A stretch of DNA of 64,000 bases from Moniliophthora roreri. Taxonomy: Eukaryota > Basidiomycota > Agaricomycetes > Agaricales > Marasmiaceae. The stretch's first letter is position 1. Every line of letters begins with the position of its first letter. A program made the position numbers and the translations under genes. The notes beneath the pieces were generated by a model. That model was given only the letters and a program-made list of their open reading frames with translations, did not search any database and was not told where the DNA came from. Location: contig LATX02000035.1 of the NCBI GenBank assembly GCA_001466705.2, forward strand, positions 496,001 to 560,000, read 5' to 3'. This document shows, piece after piece, positions 34,160-47,833 of this stretch.

Positions 34160-34922
34160 ATGACCTCAATTCCTCTTCATGTAGATCGCAGTGTCTACGA
34201 CACGCCTTTCCTTCGCCTTCCTTCACCTCACACCGACGTGATTATTGCTGCGCCCATGTTACGAGACGTGGAACCAAGTGTTGCTATCATGAGTGATGCT
34301 CGGGTTCGCAAATGGACGTTGGGCTCTGAGTTATCGTATACGGTCGATCGTGCGCAGAAATGGATAAATGGAATCAAGGAGATCTCAGATGACATCCTTG
34401 AATCTATGAAGAACGGTGGACAAGCATTCTGCGATGGATGTCCAGTACGACACATCATAAAGATCAACGGTGACGGCTCGCGCGCTTTCATCGGGGACAT
34501 TGGAATCCAAAGGTCTAATTGGGCAGATGTGCTTAATTCTCAAGAGAGGCAGAGATATTTAGACGAGAATAACGCCAGGTCATTTGGAGATGCTGCCGTA
34601 GCATGGCAGGTGGGCTGTAAGTACTACCCGATGCTTCCGAAGAGGCGGAGTTCTCAATGACGATGATTCTATAGACTATCTTTCGCCAACGTATGAAGGC
34701 TGTGGAATCATGTCGGCGGCGCTCAAGACACTCATCCACGAATGGGCCATTCCAATGATGAATGCCCATCGGATAAGAGCCACGACCTTCCGAGGAAACG
34801 AAGGAAGCAAGAGAGTTCTGGAAAAGAACGGGTTTTTATTAGTAAATACAATCGATGACTACAAGGTGATCGATGGGGAAATGACGACGCTATATGTTTT
34901 GGAATGGAAAAGGAATCTGTGA
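34160..34922 (+). CDS. GNAT-family N-acetyltransferase
   Basis: GNAT enzymes move an acetyl group from acetyl-CoA to an amine. The start is ATG 34160. Conserved parts are ITPP-like entry IIAAPMLRDVEPSVAIMSDA, HIIKINGDGSRAFIGDIGIQ, then across one intron (about 34620-34674) YLSPTYEGCGIMSAALKTLI, the acetyl-CoA binding and helix segment, HEWAIPMMNAHRIRATTF, and GNEGSKRVLEKNGFLL, the usual closing motif. It ends EWKRNL at 34920-34922. It resembles the RimJ/RimL-type (Acetyltransf_3) branch. Substrate unknown. It appears intact although it sits on the opposite strand between broken F-box copies. Confidence 0.8.
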
Positions 34923-34936
34923 TAAGTACGAGATTT

Positions 34937-36407
34937 TCAGTCAACTACGATGTGTACCCCGCCTATATCACTGAGACATCGTAGAGGTTCCAAGAAACGT
35001 TCAAGAATGCCTCCATCCGTAGGTGTGATTTGAACGGACTCGAGGCCACTAATCTGAGCCTGAGCACAGTGGAAAGCCCTGGGAATCGGAGTAGAGCGGG
35101 ATAAGAGGGCGTGCAGCAGTCTCTCCATTGAGTGCTCGATAATAGACGTGAAAATCTACATCCGTGAGACATGAAAGGGCTGAGTTAGACGAAAGTGGAC
35201 TCTCGAGATCCACATACAGAAGTTTAAGCATGATGATGGTATTGCAACACTCGCTTGAAGATGCTTCTCCAGAGCTTGAACGCTCCCATATCTGTAAGCT
35301 TGTAAGCGCTGGCATAGATCGAAGAAGTGATATCGCCTGAGCGTTGGTGAATGGCATGTGGTTGAATTGGAGGTGAGGCGATCGTGCAGGATAATCGTTG
35401 AAAAGAAGCCTTTATAGATGTTGCATCACAAGGCACATCTGTGCCCCGAGTGTACGAGTGAAGAGAGGTGGGGCGTCGTCAATGCATTGAACATCTGGAG
35501 AATGACTTTCGGCGTCTCTAGCGCCAGAGACAGCCTGTAGGACCGAAAGCAGCATACTGTTCATCGAAGTTCGAACCCTCGGTCATTCTTCCAAGCGACG
35601 GAGTACTCGAAGCGTTGGAGGCGCGGACAACCCGACATGAACGAGTTGCAGAATCAGTGTCTGTTCTTTTTATGCTGAGGGTCTCGATGCCACGGGAGGA
35701 TCAAGTGACAAAGGAAACATTCGTAGTGGAGTAGGAAAGTGACGAAAGTGAAAGACAGACAACCGCTGAAGAGATCTATGTCTTCGTCACAGATTTCATC
35801 AAGTTAGAAAAAGAGATGCCCGAGTATTGGGAGCCTTCCTTTTGCACTCGCCAGTGCCGTGTCCGTGAACAACCGTGACGAATAAGCCTCGATTTCAAGG
35901 CTGCACCGTTGGAACCTACGTCCACACCCTCGCAATTGGCGATAACGACAGCATCCGACTGAAGAGTCAGCAGAGACTTTCCCGAACGCTGCATGTAAAT
36001 CTCTGTGACCTGTGCAATGTATTCTCCTTCGCTGAGTCCCCATAAAGAGAAATCGATGGATAAGGATGCCCACAGCGATGGCGATGGTGTTGCAAACGCT
36101 AACGTCCACCACCTCCCACAAACCTGAGACCCGGATATTGCGAGGGCAATCGGTATTGTACCTTCATCAAGCCACTCGTTTCATTCACAGAAATACGCCA
36201 ACGCGCTCGACAACACCTCCTGCGGCAATTGGGGATAAAAAGGCTCTGAATTTCTCCATCTTCCTCTTTAGCCCATATCGCTCGCTTTCCAAAGCCAATA
36301 TAGTAGCGTTGATATTGTTCAAGTCCTCGGTATCGTGTAGGAACTGCATTAAGAGATTTCTGGCCGAGAACGAGATGCTGCGCGGGATAGTCCTTCTATC
36401 GCCATAG
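34937..36407 (-). pseudogene. F-box protein pseudogene, copy 2
   Basis: The N-terminal part reads NLLMQFLHDTEDLNNINATI and MEKFRAFLSPIAAGGVV, where the F-box core that follows LSPI in copy 1 is lost and a stop comes soon after. Later pieces are YMQRSGKSLLTLQ-like text near 35970-35990 and a C-terminal leucine-rich part, MPFTNAQAISLLRSMPALTS, with LPPE-type motifs missing. Frames change and stops intervene repeatedly, so it cannot make a full protein. Confidence 0.55.
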
Positions 36408-36445
36408 TGCGGCTGGATAGGGATCGGGAGGCATATGTACCTCTG

Positions 36446-38192
36446 TCATAGGATCGGGTAAATGGCCAAGGGTCCTACTTTGAGGCTTTCTGGAGGTTTT
36501 TTTGGAACCTTTAAAGATGGGCGTATGAAATTAAGACTGGGAACATACCTGAGGTCCGGAGTCCGCCAGTACCTTAGTGGTTGAGGAATCCGAGAAAAGC
36601 AGGTTAGCTCGGGACAAACCCAGTGCTGGCTCGCTTCGGTCCCGAAATGATTTTGAAATGTTGACTGCACCTAAGATATAGCTGTATTACAGTAACTTGC
36701 GTATACATCGTCACTATGAGTTGCTTCCAGTTGGATCAATGTCCTTACTCCTACACCTCTGCGATGAGAAAAGTAGCTCTGGTGAGAGATCCTCCTCGGC
36801 GATCAGGAGTGAGACCGTTTTAAGCAGGTTAGTCGTGAATCGTGGACATGGTCTGAGAGACAACACGACGTTGGGGTATCCAGAAGCGCCTGCTGAGGTA
36901 GCACTTTGCATATAGATGTCCAAATCTCTGAGCTGAGGTAGAAAAGGACGTCCCTTCTCCGGAAAGGTTAATTTGCTCATGAAAGCCCGACATCCGCCTC
37001 TCTTTGACTTGATACGAAGACGCTCTACCTCTAGCAGCTGGTACAGCAGAGAAATGGCCTGTTCGTCTGACAACGTACGTTATCCGTGGTGAAAGAAGTG
37101 ATATTGAGGATGATCACAGAAGGCCGTCTGTTATAGATGCCCAATAACTACTCCTGAGAAAGGGTAACTGATTTTTGAGAGAAGATAGATGGGAACACGG
37201 CAACTTTCCGAAGGAGCAAGGCATCGACACGGGGTTGGATGCAGAAACGGTGAAAGCCTTCAGGTCAGAAACGACCTGTGTCGTCTACGCCTTCTGGGAT
37301 ATCGGAGGGAATAAAGTATTCCAGGTATTCCAGGTATTCCAGGTCCGGACAGCGAGATATGAATGAAAAGGTAGTCCCGACGTCGCAGCATAATACTTCC
37401 AAGAAACGGATCCACTGCCATGGAAGATTTACCCCCCCAATCATGTATTAGACATGAATGGCCGGATAAAGAGATTGGAGGTCTGGGCAGTCAAAGAGAA
37501 GGTCCGATTCGACAATCTCGTCTTTGTCGAAATTAGGCAGCAACAGGCTCAAATGTCGCAATTCGGAAAGACGACCTTTGATGTCTTGCAAAACAGATTC
37601 GTTGCGAAGTGGCAAAGTCGGAACTTCGCCGACGACTGCTGTGTCAGATCAGAATGTCCAACGCAGGTACGAGGTCGATGTCAGATCCGTGGTCTGTGAC
37701 TACGATATCCAATTTGAGATGTGGGGGAGAAATTTTGGAACGGTCGAGGAACATCTGGGTCAACAGTACGAGTCTTGCATGGTCTCCAAACGTCCAGCTA
37801 CGAAAATCCAATAAAAATGAAGGCCATATTCTTGGCGTTGAGCCACAGCCCTCCATCTTCCACAGACACGAGCTATTGCTACGGCGGTGGGTATGCGATC
37901 GGGGTTTAGCCTGTTGTCTTACAGGCTGGACACATTCGCTAAAATCTCTAGCGGAAGCCTATGAATTGGCGATAGCAATGCCCTGTATCTCTCCATTCAC
38001 TCCTTCAAACCATTTCTCCTTCTCCGCGTCGTGGAGAAACTGTGTCACCAAGTTTCTACCTGTCGAGGAGACTGCTGCGAAACAATCTCTCGATTGCTGA
38101 AGTGCGGTTGGATAACAGGGAATGGGGTGATGTTGCCTTTTCGATGCTTGAGACGTGATTTGGCGTTGAGCCGGCCTGGAGAAGACTATCAA
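36446..38192 (-). pseudogene. F-box protein pseudogene, copy 3
   Basis: The N-terminal part reads STGRNLVTQFLHDAEKEKW, then in another frame MERYRALLSPIHRLPLEILA at about 37954-38013, matching copy 1's MERYRTLLSPIHRLPPEVVV. The C-terminal leucine-rich part is the open frame at 36714-37073 (SDEQAISLLYQLLEVERLRI, LTFPEKGRPFLPQLRDLDIY), which parallels copy 2's NAQAISLLRSMPALTS. Stops and frame changes in between mark it as broken. A 9-bp unit, attccaggt, is repeated three times near 37319-37345. Confidence 0.55.
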
Positions 38193-38499
38193 GCCTGGAT
38201 CCTGCTAAAATTCCGCTTAGCATCACACCAAGTTTAACGTGTAATTTCTGAGCAAGTGCAAGACACAGAAATTTCCACAAAGCGGAGTACTGACGTACCG
38301 TGAAGGAATGGCAGTACAGAAGTAGAAGGTATACTGCTGTAAGATCACCGTCGCGGCGTTTGAACAAGTAGTACACACGCACAAACTACCGCCTGGTGGT
38401 TTCCAATTATCACTAAGCTGCGTATATACAAGACAATGATAAAACGTATATGCCGAGGCGCGACAGCTTGGTCCTAATGCACAACAATGTATCCATTCC

Positions 38500-41120
38500 T
38501 CAAATTATCCTAGCCTTCTTTACTTCTCGAGACAAAGCTCCCGAGGCAGGGGAAGACCCACGAGTCTGCGGTGTAGACTCTCCCGTTCTTCCCTGATTAG
38601 CCCTCTCAATTTCCTTCGCTCTTCGCTCAACTTCACGTTCCAAATCTGTAAGCCATTTACCTCCCTCAGCGCCGGGGAAAAGCCAGACATGACTATAAAT
38701 GGTCTTGGCTCAACAAGTACAGACTCAGTGAATTGAAGATATACCTATCACCGACCTGACGCGGCGGCTTATCTTCGATGATTTCCGAGGATACCCTCTT
38801 CCTTGCGTTGACACGAGCAGGTTGTAACCGACCGCCAGAGTTTGATACTGGAGTGGGTTCGGCAGGTGCAGGGGGCGGAAGTTCCCAGCCTAGACGCTCA
38901 CATAGGTGTATGACGATGTCATCGGCGTTTCCGAGAAGGACAATCTAGAGACGAAAGTTCAGCTCCTGGAGCAAAAAGAATGAAAAAGTACCGTACATCA
39001 GGGTTGATATGGCGAATAGGCGTCTTGTTGATGAGGATCTGTTGGCGGATAATGGATATGGTGCATGGAATGGTATTGGAATCGGACATGCCTGAGGGAT
39101 TGAGTGTGGTAAATGTGCTGTTGGAGGATGGTGAGCAGATCTCCCAATGTACTAGAAAGAAAACGCACATATCAAGTCGGCGACAGGAGCCACCTTCAAG
39201 GACGTTCCAATAACAAGAAGTAGGTCCGCTTTATGTCGATCTTCCTCCAATGAACGGTCAAACTCATCCGATAACTTTTCTCCAAAGAAAGTAATGTCGG
39301 GCTAGACAGTCGTCAGAATAAAGCATTTCAACGAAGATGAACAACAGCCGACCTTCATGATACCAGGGGGATACGCCGGCGCGTCACTTTCATCTTCTTC
39401 CGCACTGTCCCATTCACCTCTTGCCTTCTTCTTGCTCTTCGTCGGCTTCTTCGGTGGAGGAGTGGATGTATTGCATACCGGACACAAGGGCACCTTGCGA
39501 CTCATTATCTCCGACTCGATTTCCTTCCCTGGTACGCGTCGACGACAAAGTAGACAAGTAGCTGTGGCGAATGAGCCATGGCATTGGATAACACGCTGTA
39601 CACCAGCAGCTGTTTCTAGGGTATCTATGTTTTGGGTATAATTCTGAATAATCATCAGAAGGGAATGAGGAAGCAATGAGAGGTCTTACGCGCAACAGCT
39701 GGCAAGTGAATGTCAGTCACTATGGAGCAAGCGAAGCGAATGACTCACCTTTTCCTTGTTTTCTACAAGTTTGATGAACCGATGACACGGGGATGGTACA
39801 AAATTCGAGGGGTATATCTGACTTTATTGGCCTTCAGTAGAATCATTTGCACAAAACGCCAAACACTGACCTAGCAAAAGAACTGAATATGCCCATGAAC
39901 GTCAACAATACTACTAGGATACAGTCAAAACAACCCACTAGAATACTGTGTATGGTTAGCATCGGTGTCAAAGCTTCGAAGTCCTGACATACCGGATGGA
40001 TTTTCCTTAAAATAAGTTATGTCGAACCTAATAGACGAAGACGCTCAGCAAACAAGTCTCCGTACAATAAACGATCATACATCTGCTGAGGATCATCTAG
40101 GTCATAGTCGCCAAGCGAGGCGTATAGGCCATTCCGGGATCGGAAATCGGGTATTCCACAGGACACGCCTACCGGTGAGATGAGTCAGGACGCAGCAGCA
40201 CCTGCAAGTTTGTGATACGCACTTATCCCGGCGCCAGTAAGAATGATGATGCGTTGGCTCTTGCGAATGAGATCGACGGCATGATCAATAGTGCTGTATT
40301 GAGGTAGCCTCTCTCGTAGACGAAGCCTGTGTGCGGAAAAACTATGAGAAGGAGCGCTACGGAAGCAGTTGATACTCACTCGCGAAACATCGCGACTCGC
40401 AAGAAGTATCGCATCGTGGGGCCGCTCAATTCCCGTAGCTCATTGCACTGTGAGACCATTTTAATCAGATTACGAGAGTACGACAGATGGCAACGAGAAG
40501 TTTACCAGGTTGATTCCAAAGGCAAGCAGTAACTTGGGTATGGGTATTCCAAGAAGAACGACATAGTGCCTAACGAAGTAGTCCGACCCTAGAGTAAAGA
40601 AGTGAGACTCAAGTTATACATCGAGAAAATGATATACCTTTTTCCTTGAGGTCATGCATCATGGACCTCACTTCCGCTTTACTCCAGGTATCTGAGAAGT
40701 CGTCAACTGGAGTTCATATAAAGGTAAACAAGAACACCAACCGTCCCCCTTTTGAGTAAAAAGGGCCGAAATGTCAAGTTCTGCCTCTGGCCGTTCTGGA
40801 TCATAGTCTCCACTGTCGTCCTCGTCCTCCTGGCTCGCAGCTTCCAACATGGAGATGGTAGATTCTTCGAGTTGTTTGCCATGAACCAGATCTAAAAGTT
40901 CTTGGATTGTTTCGGGCTCGACGTCTACATCCTCTGTCGCCTCGAGGAATGCCTTTACCTGGAGGAAGAAAAGCTGAACAGGAGACGCGTTCGCGACAGC
41001 TTCAGAAGGCTTGGTATCCCCTTCAGTCGCAGTAGCTGCCGTATGTAGTTCTTGAGTATGAAGTACGCGCGTTGAATTGTTCCCATTGCTAATTTTGTGT
41101 GAATATGGTTCTTGAGGCAT
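38500..41120 (-). CDS. Sirtuin, NAD-dependent protein deacetylase of the Sir2/Hst1/SIRT1 type
   Basis: Sirtuins remove acetyl groups from lysine using NAD+. The start is ATG 41118-41120. An acidic N-terminal extension of about 120 residues ([20 protein letters not shown]) precedes a Sir2 N-terminal region ([29 protein letters not shown]). The core follows: [60 protein letters not shown] and [13 protein letters not shown] with catalytic His. Then come the second zinc pair CPVCN, a charged insert ([20 protein letters not shown]), [16 protein letters not shown], and [17 protein letters not shown]. The end is [27 protein letters not shown] and a basic tail. At least eleven short introns are present. 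The [13 protein letters not shown] motif and zinc pairs place it in the nuclear class I group. The insert between zinc pair and FGE is unusually charged. Confidence 0.9.
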
Positions 41121-41364
41121 CTGGGATCACTGACAGATGGAAGTGCAAGTACAAGTGACAAGATGTTTGGCACTATTTATAACCGAAAGAATAAGCGCGC
41201 AAACTGCGACCGTCAAAAGCTCACAATTTGTCCAGTACAGTAAACAGCCCAACAATCAGACATTCTAGAACCAAAGCTCAGTATTGAAATAGGATATGCC
41301 GATGGTACAATACAAGTACAATACGAGATAACAATAAAGACGAAAAAGAAACTAAGAGATGAAT

Positions 41365-41958
<594 letters not shown>

Positions 41959-42273
41959 TGCGAGTTTTGTAAAGAGAAGAAAATGTAGTGGTTGAGTGGA
42001 GTCGCTTGGTTGGCAGTGGAAGTTGGTAGTTGAGGATGAAGAAACTCAGTCTCAAATTCAGCGCCTATATATACCCTCACGACGCGTCCACGTCACATGA
42101 CTCTGGCGCGTTGATCACAATCAACAAAGATGCATGATGGCACAGCCACCATCGCGCCTATAAAGAGGACGGGTCGCGCGGTAAGAGATTCTAATTTCAT
42201 TCCCACCCATCACTGCCCACTCACCACAACACTTAACCACTCTTCAACTCTTCAAACAACTCTAATTAATACA
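41959..42273. promoter_or_regulatory. Shared bidirectional H3-H4 promoter (first copy)
   Basis: 315 bp between divergent histone starts. A TATATATA at 42066-42073 is about 110 nt from the H3 ATG, and a TATAAA at 42159-42164 is about 110 nt from the H4 ATG. Between them lie ACGCGT (42082-42087, the MluI cell-cycle box), CCACGTCAC beside it, and a GGCGCG element. These fit S-phase control. The same 315 bp is found inverted at 57856-58170 with no difference that I could see. Confidence 0.8.
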
Positions 42274-42756
<483 letters not shown>

Positions 42757-45222
42757 ATTCGTCGGATCATCTTTGTACCTTGCTTGTGCTACTGTAACAT
42801 TATAATCTTATTTGTTCCTTTGCTTTGTATGTCCTATGGCTATTGCAATGATATGAATCCATGCGGTTTCTATTCAAAAGGTTTTGATGGATCTAAGGTC
42901 ATTATAATAGTGTCCAGATCAAATTACAGCTCGTGGTTTTATAGAAAAGCAGAACGAGCCGTTTCAACGATGAGTTGGGGGAAATGAGGCCAGAAGGGCT
43001 GTATTTGGAGCAGGTGCGTAGCATTCCATGACTGATACCGACTTGGTACTCGGACACCTTGTTGGACATTGTGCGGACACACCTGTTGTGCAGGTCTATT
43101 CGTCGTGAGATCGGAACATGACCATTAATATTCAGGCCTCAGGTCTCAGCTCCAGTGACAGACAAATTTCCTTCTGCTACAGTATGTGAAGCCGCAAACG
43201 TTTATGATGCTCTGTCTTCTGGACAGTCAAGGCTGAGCGCTGAATACTCATGGGGAAAGAGAAATATGGCCTTTTCCTTGAAGTCCTTGAATCCCGGCTC
43301 TTTCGCGTACCAGTTCTGGCATGCTTAGCAGTGTTGATAAGGGCAGTGGAATGCCGGTGCCCTGCCCCAAGGGCGTCAGGTCAGGCGGTGGACGGGACAA
43401 CATTATTGTATCTCAGAAAGTTCAGTTCAAGGATTCCCAAGGATGCATTGATGGGCTGCTTTACGATTGCAGGAGAGGGAATTACTCGAACTTTTGTTCA
43501 GAATGTTGGTCAGTTTGCTATGTTCTCTCTCGTTTTCCCTCTGCTAAGACGGCCGACACATCACTGCCCATGAACCAGACCCGACGTCCTGAACACGGAC
43601 ACATTTCGTTAACCCAGAACTGTCGCCTCTTTCATAATCCATTCGAGACTTCGATCCGTCGGTCAACATCGTACTCCGTGTCAGCTCTTTCTCGGCATTC
43701 TTCGAGGACAACCCCATGGACCATAACTAGTTAACTTGAAAGTCAAAAGACGAACAAGAGGCCGTCGGAGACAAGTGGTGTCAGTTAGTAGCAGTACCGT
43801 AAGCAGTCAGGTTTGTTAACCCCTACCAACGGCCGTTATTTCAGATCTAGTGTTCTACTTCCATAATACAAGAGCTAGGGCTTTTGACCTTCTTCGGAGG
43901 CGTCATTCGAGGAGGGCATGCATAGAAGGTGAGTACCAATCAGCATGAAATAAAATTCTGAAGCTGATTTTATCCGGTTTTTTCAGACGCTCTACACCGG
44001 GAAACCGGCTCCGCATTATAAGCGTACAGAGTCCAAGATCTGACTCTGAAGCCCGTATACAGGGAACTCGCTCTTGGGCTCACGGGTCTGTAATACAACC
44101 AACCTGTATCTAAAACACCGCCTGGGAGTAATCCCACGTCTCCATCTCGGAAGCGATGGTATCCTGAACTTCCGGCCCTTACAACGTCCATGCGATGAAA
44201 AGAGTAGATTACTTGTTCTCCGTACACAAAGTAACGCATGCTGATTTTCATTGTACTTCTTTTGTCCAGCTGTTGTCACTGCGGCGAGCCTTAAAGTTCC
44301 AAGTCCACCCATGACCCAAACAACTTAATCTCTTCATCCACTTCGCTCCCTAATTCTTTTCTTCACGCCCCCAGCCCTGTTGACAAGTTGCCTGTTACAG
44401 ATTCCGAGTTCTTCATACACTAGGTTACTGCGGGGGTTCTATTCCTGAACCTCATCCGTTTTGCCAGAAGTAAAACAGCAACACGCGCTGATCTAGCCTG
44501 GGTACTACTGTTCTTTCACGACAAGAGACAGACGTTCTTCTGATAGAAAGCGCTGATCAGGAGCTGAAATCTCGTTTTATCTCATTTAACGGGACATCCC
44601 GTAGTGAGCTGAAGCTGCTTTGACAGGAATAAGGATCTGAGGTGCTGCAGTCAGAATGGCATCCGTCAGAGTGACGAAGCACTGACGTTTCCGACTTTGT
44701 GGTGGTGGTCACTGAAATGTAGATTACTCTTCCCGTACACTTTCCTGGACATCTGTTTCGAAGACCGCGGAATGCACGATACCGACGAAGAGGACAATCG
44801 TCAACGAACCGTCAGAGTGACGTTCCTGCTGCCCTTTTCTGGTAATTCTGCTCAAAGTTCAGTGCGCTTAATGCAGGTAAGTTTAATGGGATATCCTACC
44901 ACCAGGTTCTACGGAGCTTCTGTCCTTAGTACCCTCTTTGATATGTGAAGCAAGGCAGCTGGCAAAAACGGAAGAGAGGGACCCGCAAGAACGCCAGAAA
45001 AAAATTTATTTTTAAATTAAACCTAAAATCGTGAAGCGTGACAGTAACAATGTGACGTCGCGTTTCAGGCGTTAGCACTGAGCAGGCGTTGAACATTGAA
45101 CCCTCGCAGTTCGTAACCAGCTCAGTTCGTGTTCTCCCCACTCCAACTCCGACACATTACCTGCGAAAGCATCTCTGGCACCTTCATACACCGCGTAACG
45201 GACTCAATCTCTGGTGGATGGC
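42757..45222. other. Gene-poor stretch next to the left histone pair
   Basis: 2.5 kb with no gene I can support. Overlapping plus-strand frames at 43250-43734 and minus-strand frames at 43970-44312 have no recognisable domain. It includes the 3' flank of H4 and the promoter of NUP85. No terminal repeats or transposase motifs were seen. Confidence 0.4.
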
Positions 45223-47833
45223 ATGATGGGAACGAGTAAACACTTGAACTTGCTCCCACCCTTGGTTGAGACGGGGCATTTCAATGATCTCCTGGAGTCC
45301 AATGAGACGGTTTCGGCGTCTATATCACCCTACGACAACTCTTTAGCCGTTTTTATGGCGCCGGTCGATGTCACCGCGCACTCAAGGACGAAGGCCATGT
45401 CCAACGACGAACCAGTGTATTTTGCAAGCCATGACGCCCCACCGGCATCGGAACGAAGAGCTGTTTGTGTCGTGTTATACCGTATGGGAGCTACACTAAT
45501 GCGTGCTATCTAGTTCATTATCGACACGCGGGTGGTATTCTCATGTATTCAGGAATATATTGTGAAGGAGGCAAAGTCAAAGGAGATGTCATGGTGAGTG
45601 GCAATGGTTCGGTGAATTTGGGGACGCTAACCGCATGACTTAGGTTGCAGAGTAACGAGACTCAAGAGGTGCTGCGAAAATTTTCGTTCGACTACTTGCG
45701 GCACTTGGAATATTATTGGGTTCACGCCTCCGTACGTGCCCAAAGAACACGTATTTTCGCATATTGACTCCTTGACCTACAGCAACCGATAGAGCGTCCG
45801 GATGGACCTTTACAGTTCAGCAGTGGTCACTACCGGAGTCTCTTCTCCTGCTTCACTCTGTTTGTCTTGCTGTATATGCCGCAGTATGGGTACGAAAAAG
45901 CGCCTGTAGGGGAGGAATTGATGGAGTGGCTCAATATTCATTTCATTGAACCTTCAACAGAGGAAGGTGATCATCTCAGCTCACTTGATTCTCCATGGGA
46001 GGATGAGTCGTTTTGGCCATATTTGACGAGGCAAGTAAAATTGGTTAGCGCTGTAAAGAAGCTCTGACATAATGCTGTACCAGGACCATTCTTCGCGGCC
46101 TGTCGAAAGCATCTTTGTTCTTCCTAAAAACGCTACTAAAACATCCGTCCGATGATCTCCAAGAGCTAGTTCAAACTCTTATCTCTCTTGTAGAAACGCA
46201 GCCACGACTCCAAAATTTCCAGACCGAACGGGACTTTGCAAATGCCTCCCGCCGCTGGAAAGATAAAGTAAAAGCATTACGCGTGGAGATGGATCGTGTG
46301 CCAGAAAATTTACGGTTTGATGAAACCGAAAACTGGTGGGATTCCCTGAGTGACATCGTGGGTATCCTCGAGGGACGGGGCGACCACATTCAACGCGTCT
46401 GTGCGGAACTGGGTGCTGATTGGAAGGAGGTCTGTTGTGCTTGGGGTGTGTTCGTTGATACTCGCTTAAGGAGGGAAGAACTTCCGTAAGCGCTTGCATC
46501 GACTTGTTGACTTGAATCTTACTGACTTTCTATTAGTGATGTAGTAGGCGAAGTTATCGATGAAATGCCTTCCGATCCTACAAATCTGGAAGACATGATA
46601 CATGCGGCACTTTTCTCCGGACAACCCGAACAGGCCTTGAAACATGCCTCGCAGCTAGACCCATGGCTTGCTGCACACATGGCAGATATCATGGTGCTGT
46701 TGGACTTGCTGGACTCCGAGGTGAACTCCGAGTACGTACAATATTCTCGTGTTCATGAATGAAGCTAACGTTTCAGTTTAAAGGTCCGAATTATCCAAGC
46801 GGGACGAATACCTATTATCATATGCAGAATATGTCCATGCAGATCCCACTCTGTGGAGAGAGACCGTGTCTTACATGTATTCCTGCGCAGATATTGGCAA
46901 AGAGCGTGGTGATACTGTTCTCATGCGTGTTCCGCTTAGGCAGCGAAGTTCAGAGACAGCGGATAATCTGTCGGAGATCATCAAAGAAATTAATGCCATC
47001 TGTTTTGAACATCAAAGAGAGTATGTTCGGCGGGCGGTATGCCGAGTATGTTTTTGGTCCTTTCACCTGTGCTTTGATGTTTAATATCCCTTACAGATTG
47101 CTGGTCAGACCTTAGCACGTCAGCGGGACTATGGCCTCGCAGTAACTTACCACATTTCCGCCGAGGATTGGTCAGGGCTCGGTCGCGTCATTGACAGAGT
47201 ACTGGAGGAGTACATTCAGAACGGTAAGCGCGTGCGCTAATGTTTGGATCGTGTTATTACTTCATGTTACCGGTTATACAGGCCCTGTGTCGTTCACCAG
47301 CCACGCTGCCAAGTTTGTTCACTCCTTGCAGGAGCTCCCTTTGCGCACAAATGCCGAGGGGATCTTTGCTCACCGCCTCACGTTTGCCGTCCGGTATGCT
47401 CAAATTCACCGTCTTCGCGCCGAGCAAGATGTTCATGGCGCTGCTTCGGATATTGTTACTCTCCTCCGAGATGAAATCGCCCCGAAATCTTGGTGGGCCA
47501 TTCTGTTGTGTGACACGGTGGACCTCCTACAGCATGGTTCGTGACTTCTGTGTTGTTCCTCGAATTTCAATTTCTCCTAACTTCTGTGCAGGTGCTACTT
47601 CCCTCTTTTCTCAGAGTGACATCGTTGTCCTTCTTCGGAAACTAGAGGAGATCACCATCAGAACGGCCCAGGGATCCGGGGAGGATTATTTGAGCATTCT
47701 AGTGCGAACGATCAAGGGAGGTGGTGAGAAAGATGCCTTGGATCGTTTGAAGATCGTGCGGTTGGCTCTCGCTAAGTATTTTGCTCAGTGTAGTATTGCA
47801 GGCAGCGACAAGAGTGGTATCTTTAATCATTAG
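45223..47833 (+). CDS. NUP85: Nucleoporin Nup85
   Basis: Nup85 is an all-helical scaffold subunit of the Y-shaped (Nup84/Nup107) nuclear pore complex. The start is ATG 45223 (MMGTSKHLNLLPPLVETGHF). Recognisable parts are EPVYFASHDAPPASERRAV, a long helical array (SPWEDESFWPYLTRTILRGL, ASFFFLKTLLKHPSDDLQEL), the Nup85 core ENLRFDETENWWDSLSDIVG, IEGRGDHIQRV-like text reading ILEGRGDHIQRVCAELGADW, and the helices SGQPEQALKHASQLDPWLAA, HMADIMVLLDLLD and YLLSYAEYVHADPTLW. The end is GDDYLSI-like text reading SGEDYLSILVRTIKGGGEKD and a short tail (stop 47831-47833). About nine introns. No defect seen. Confidence 0.85.
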
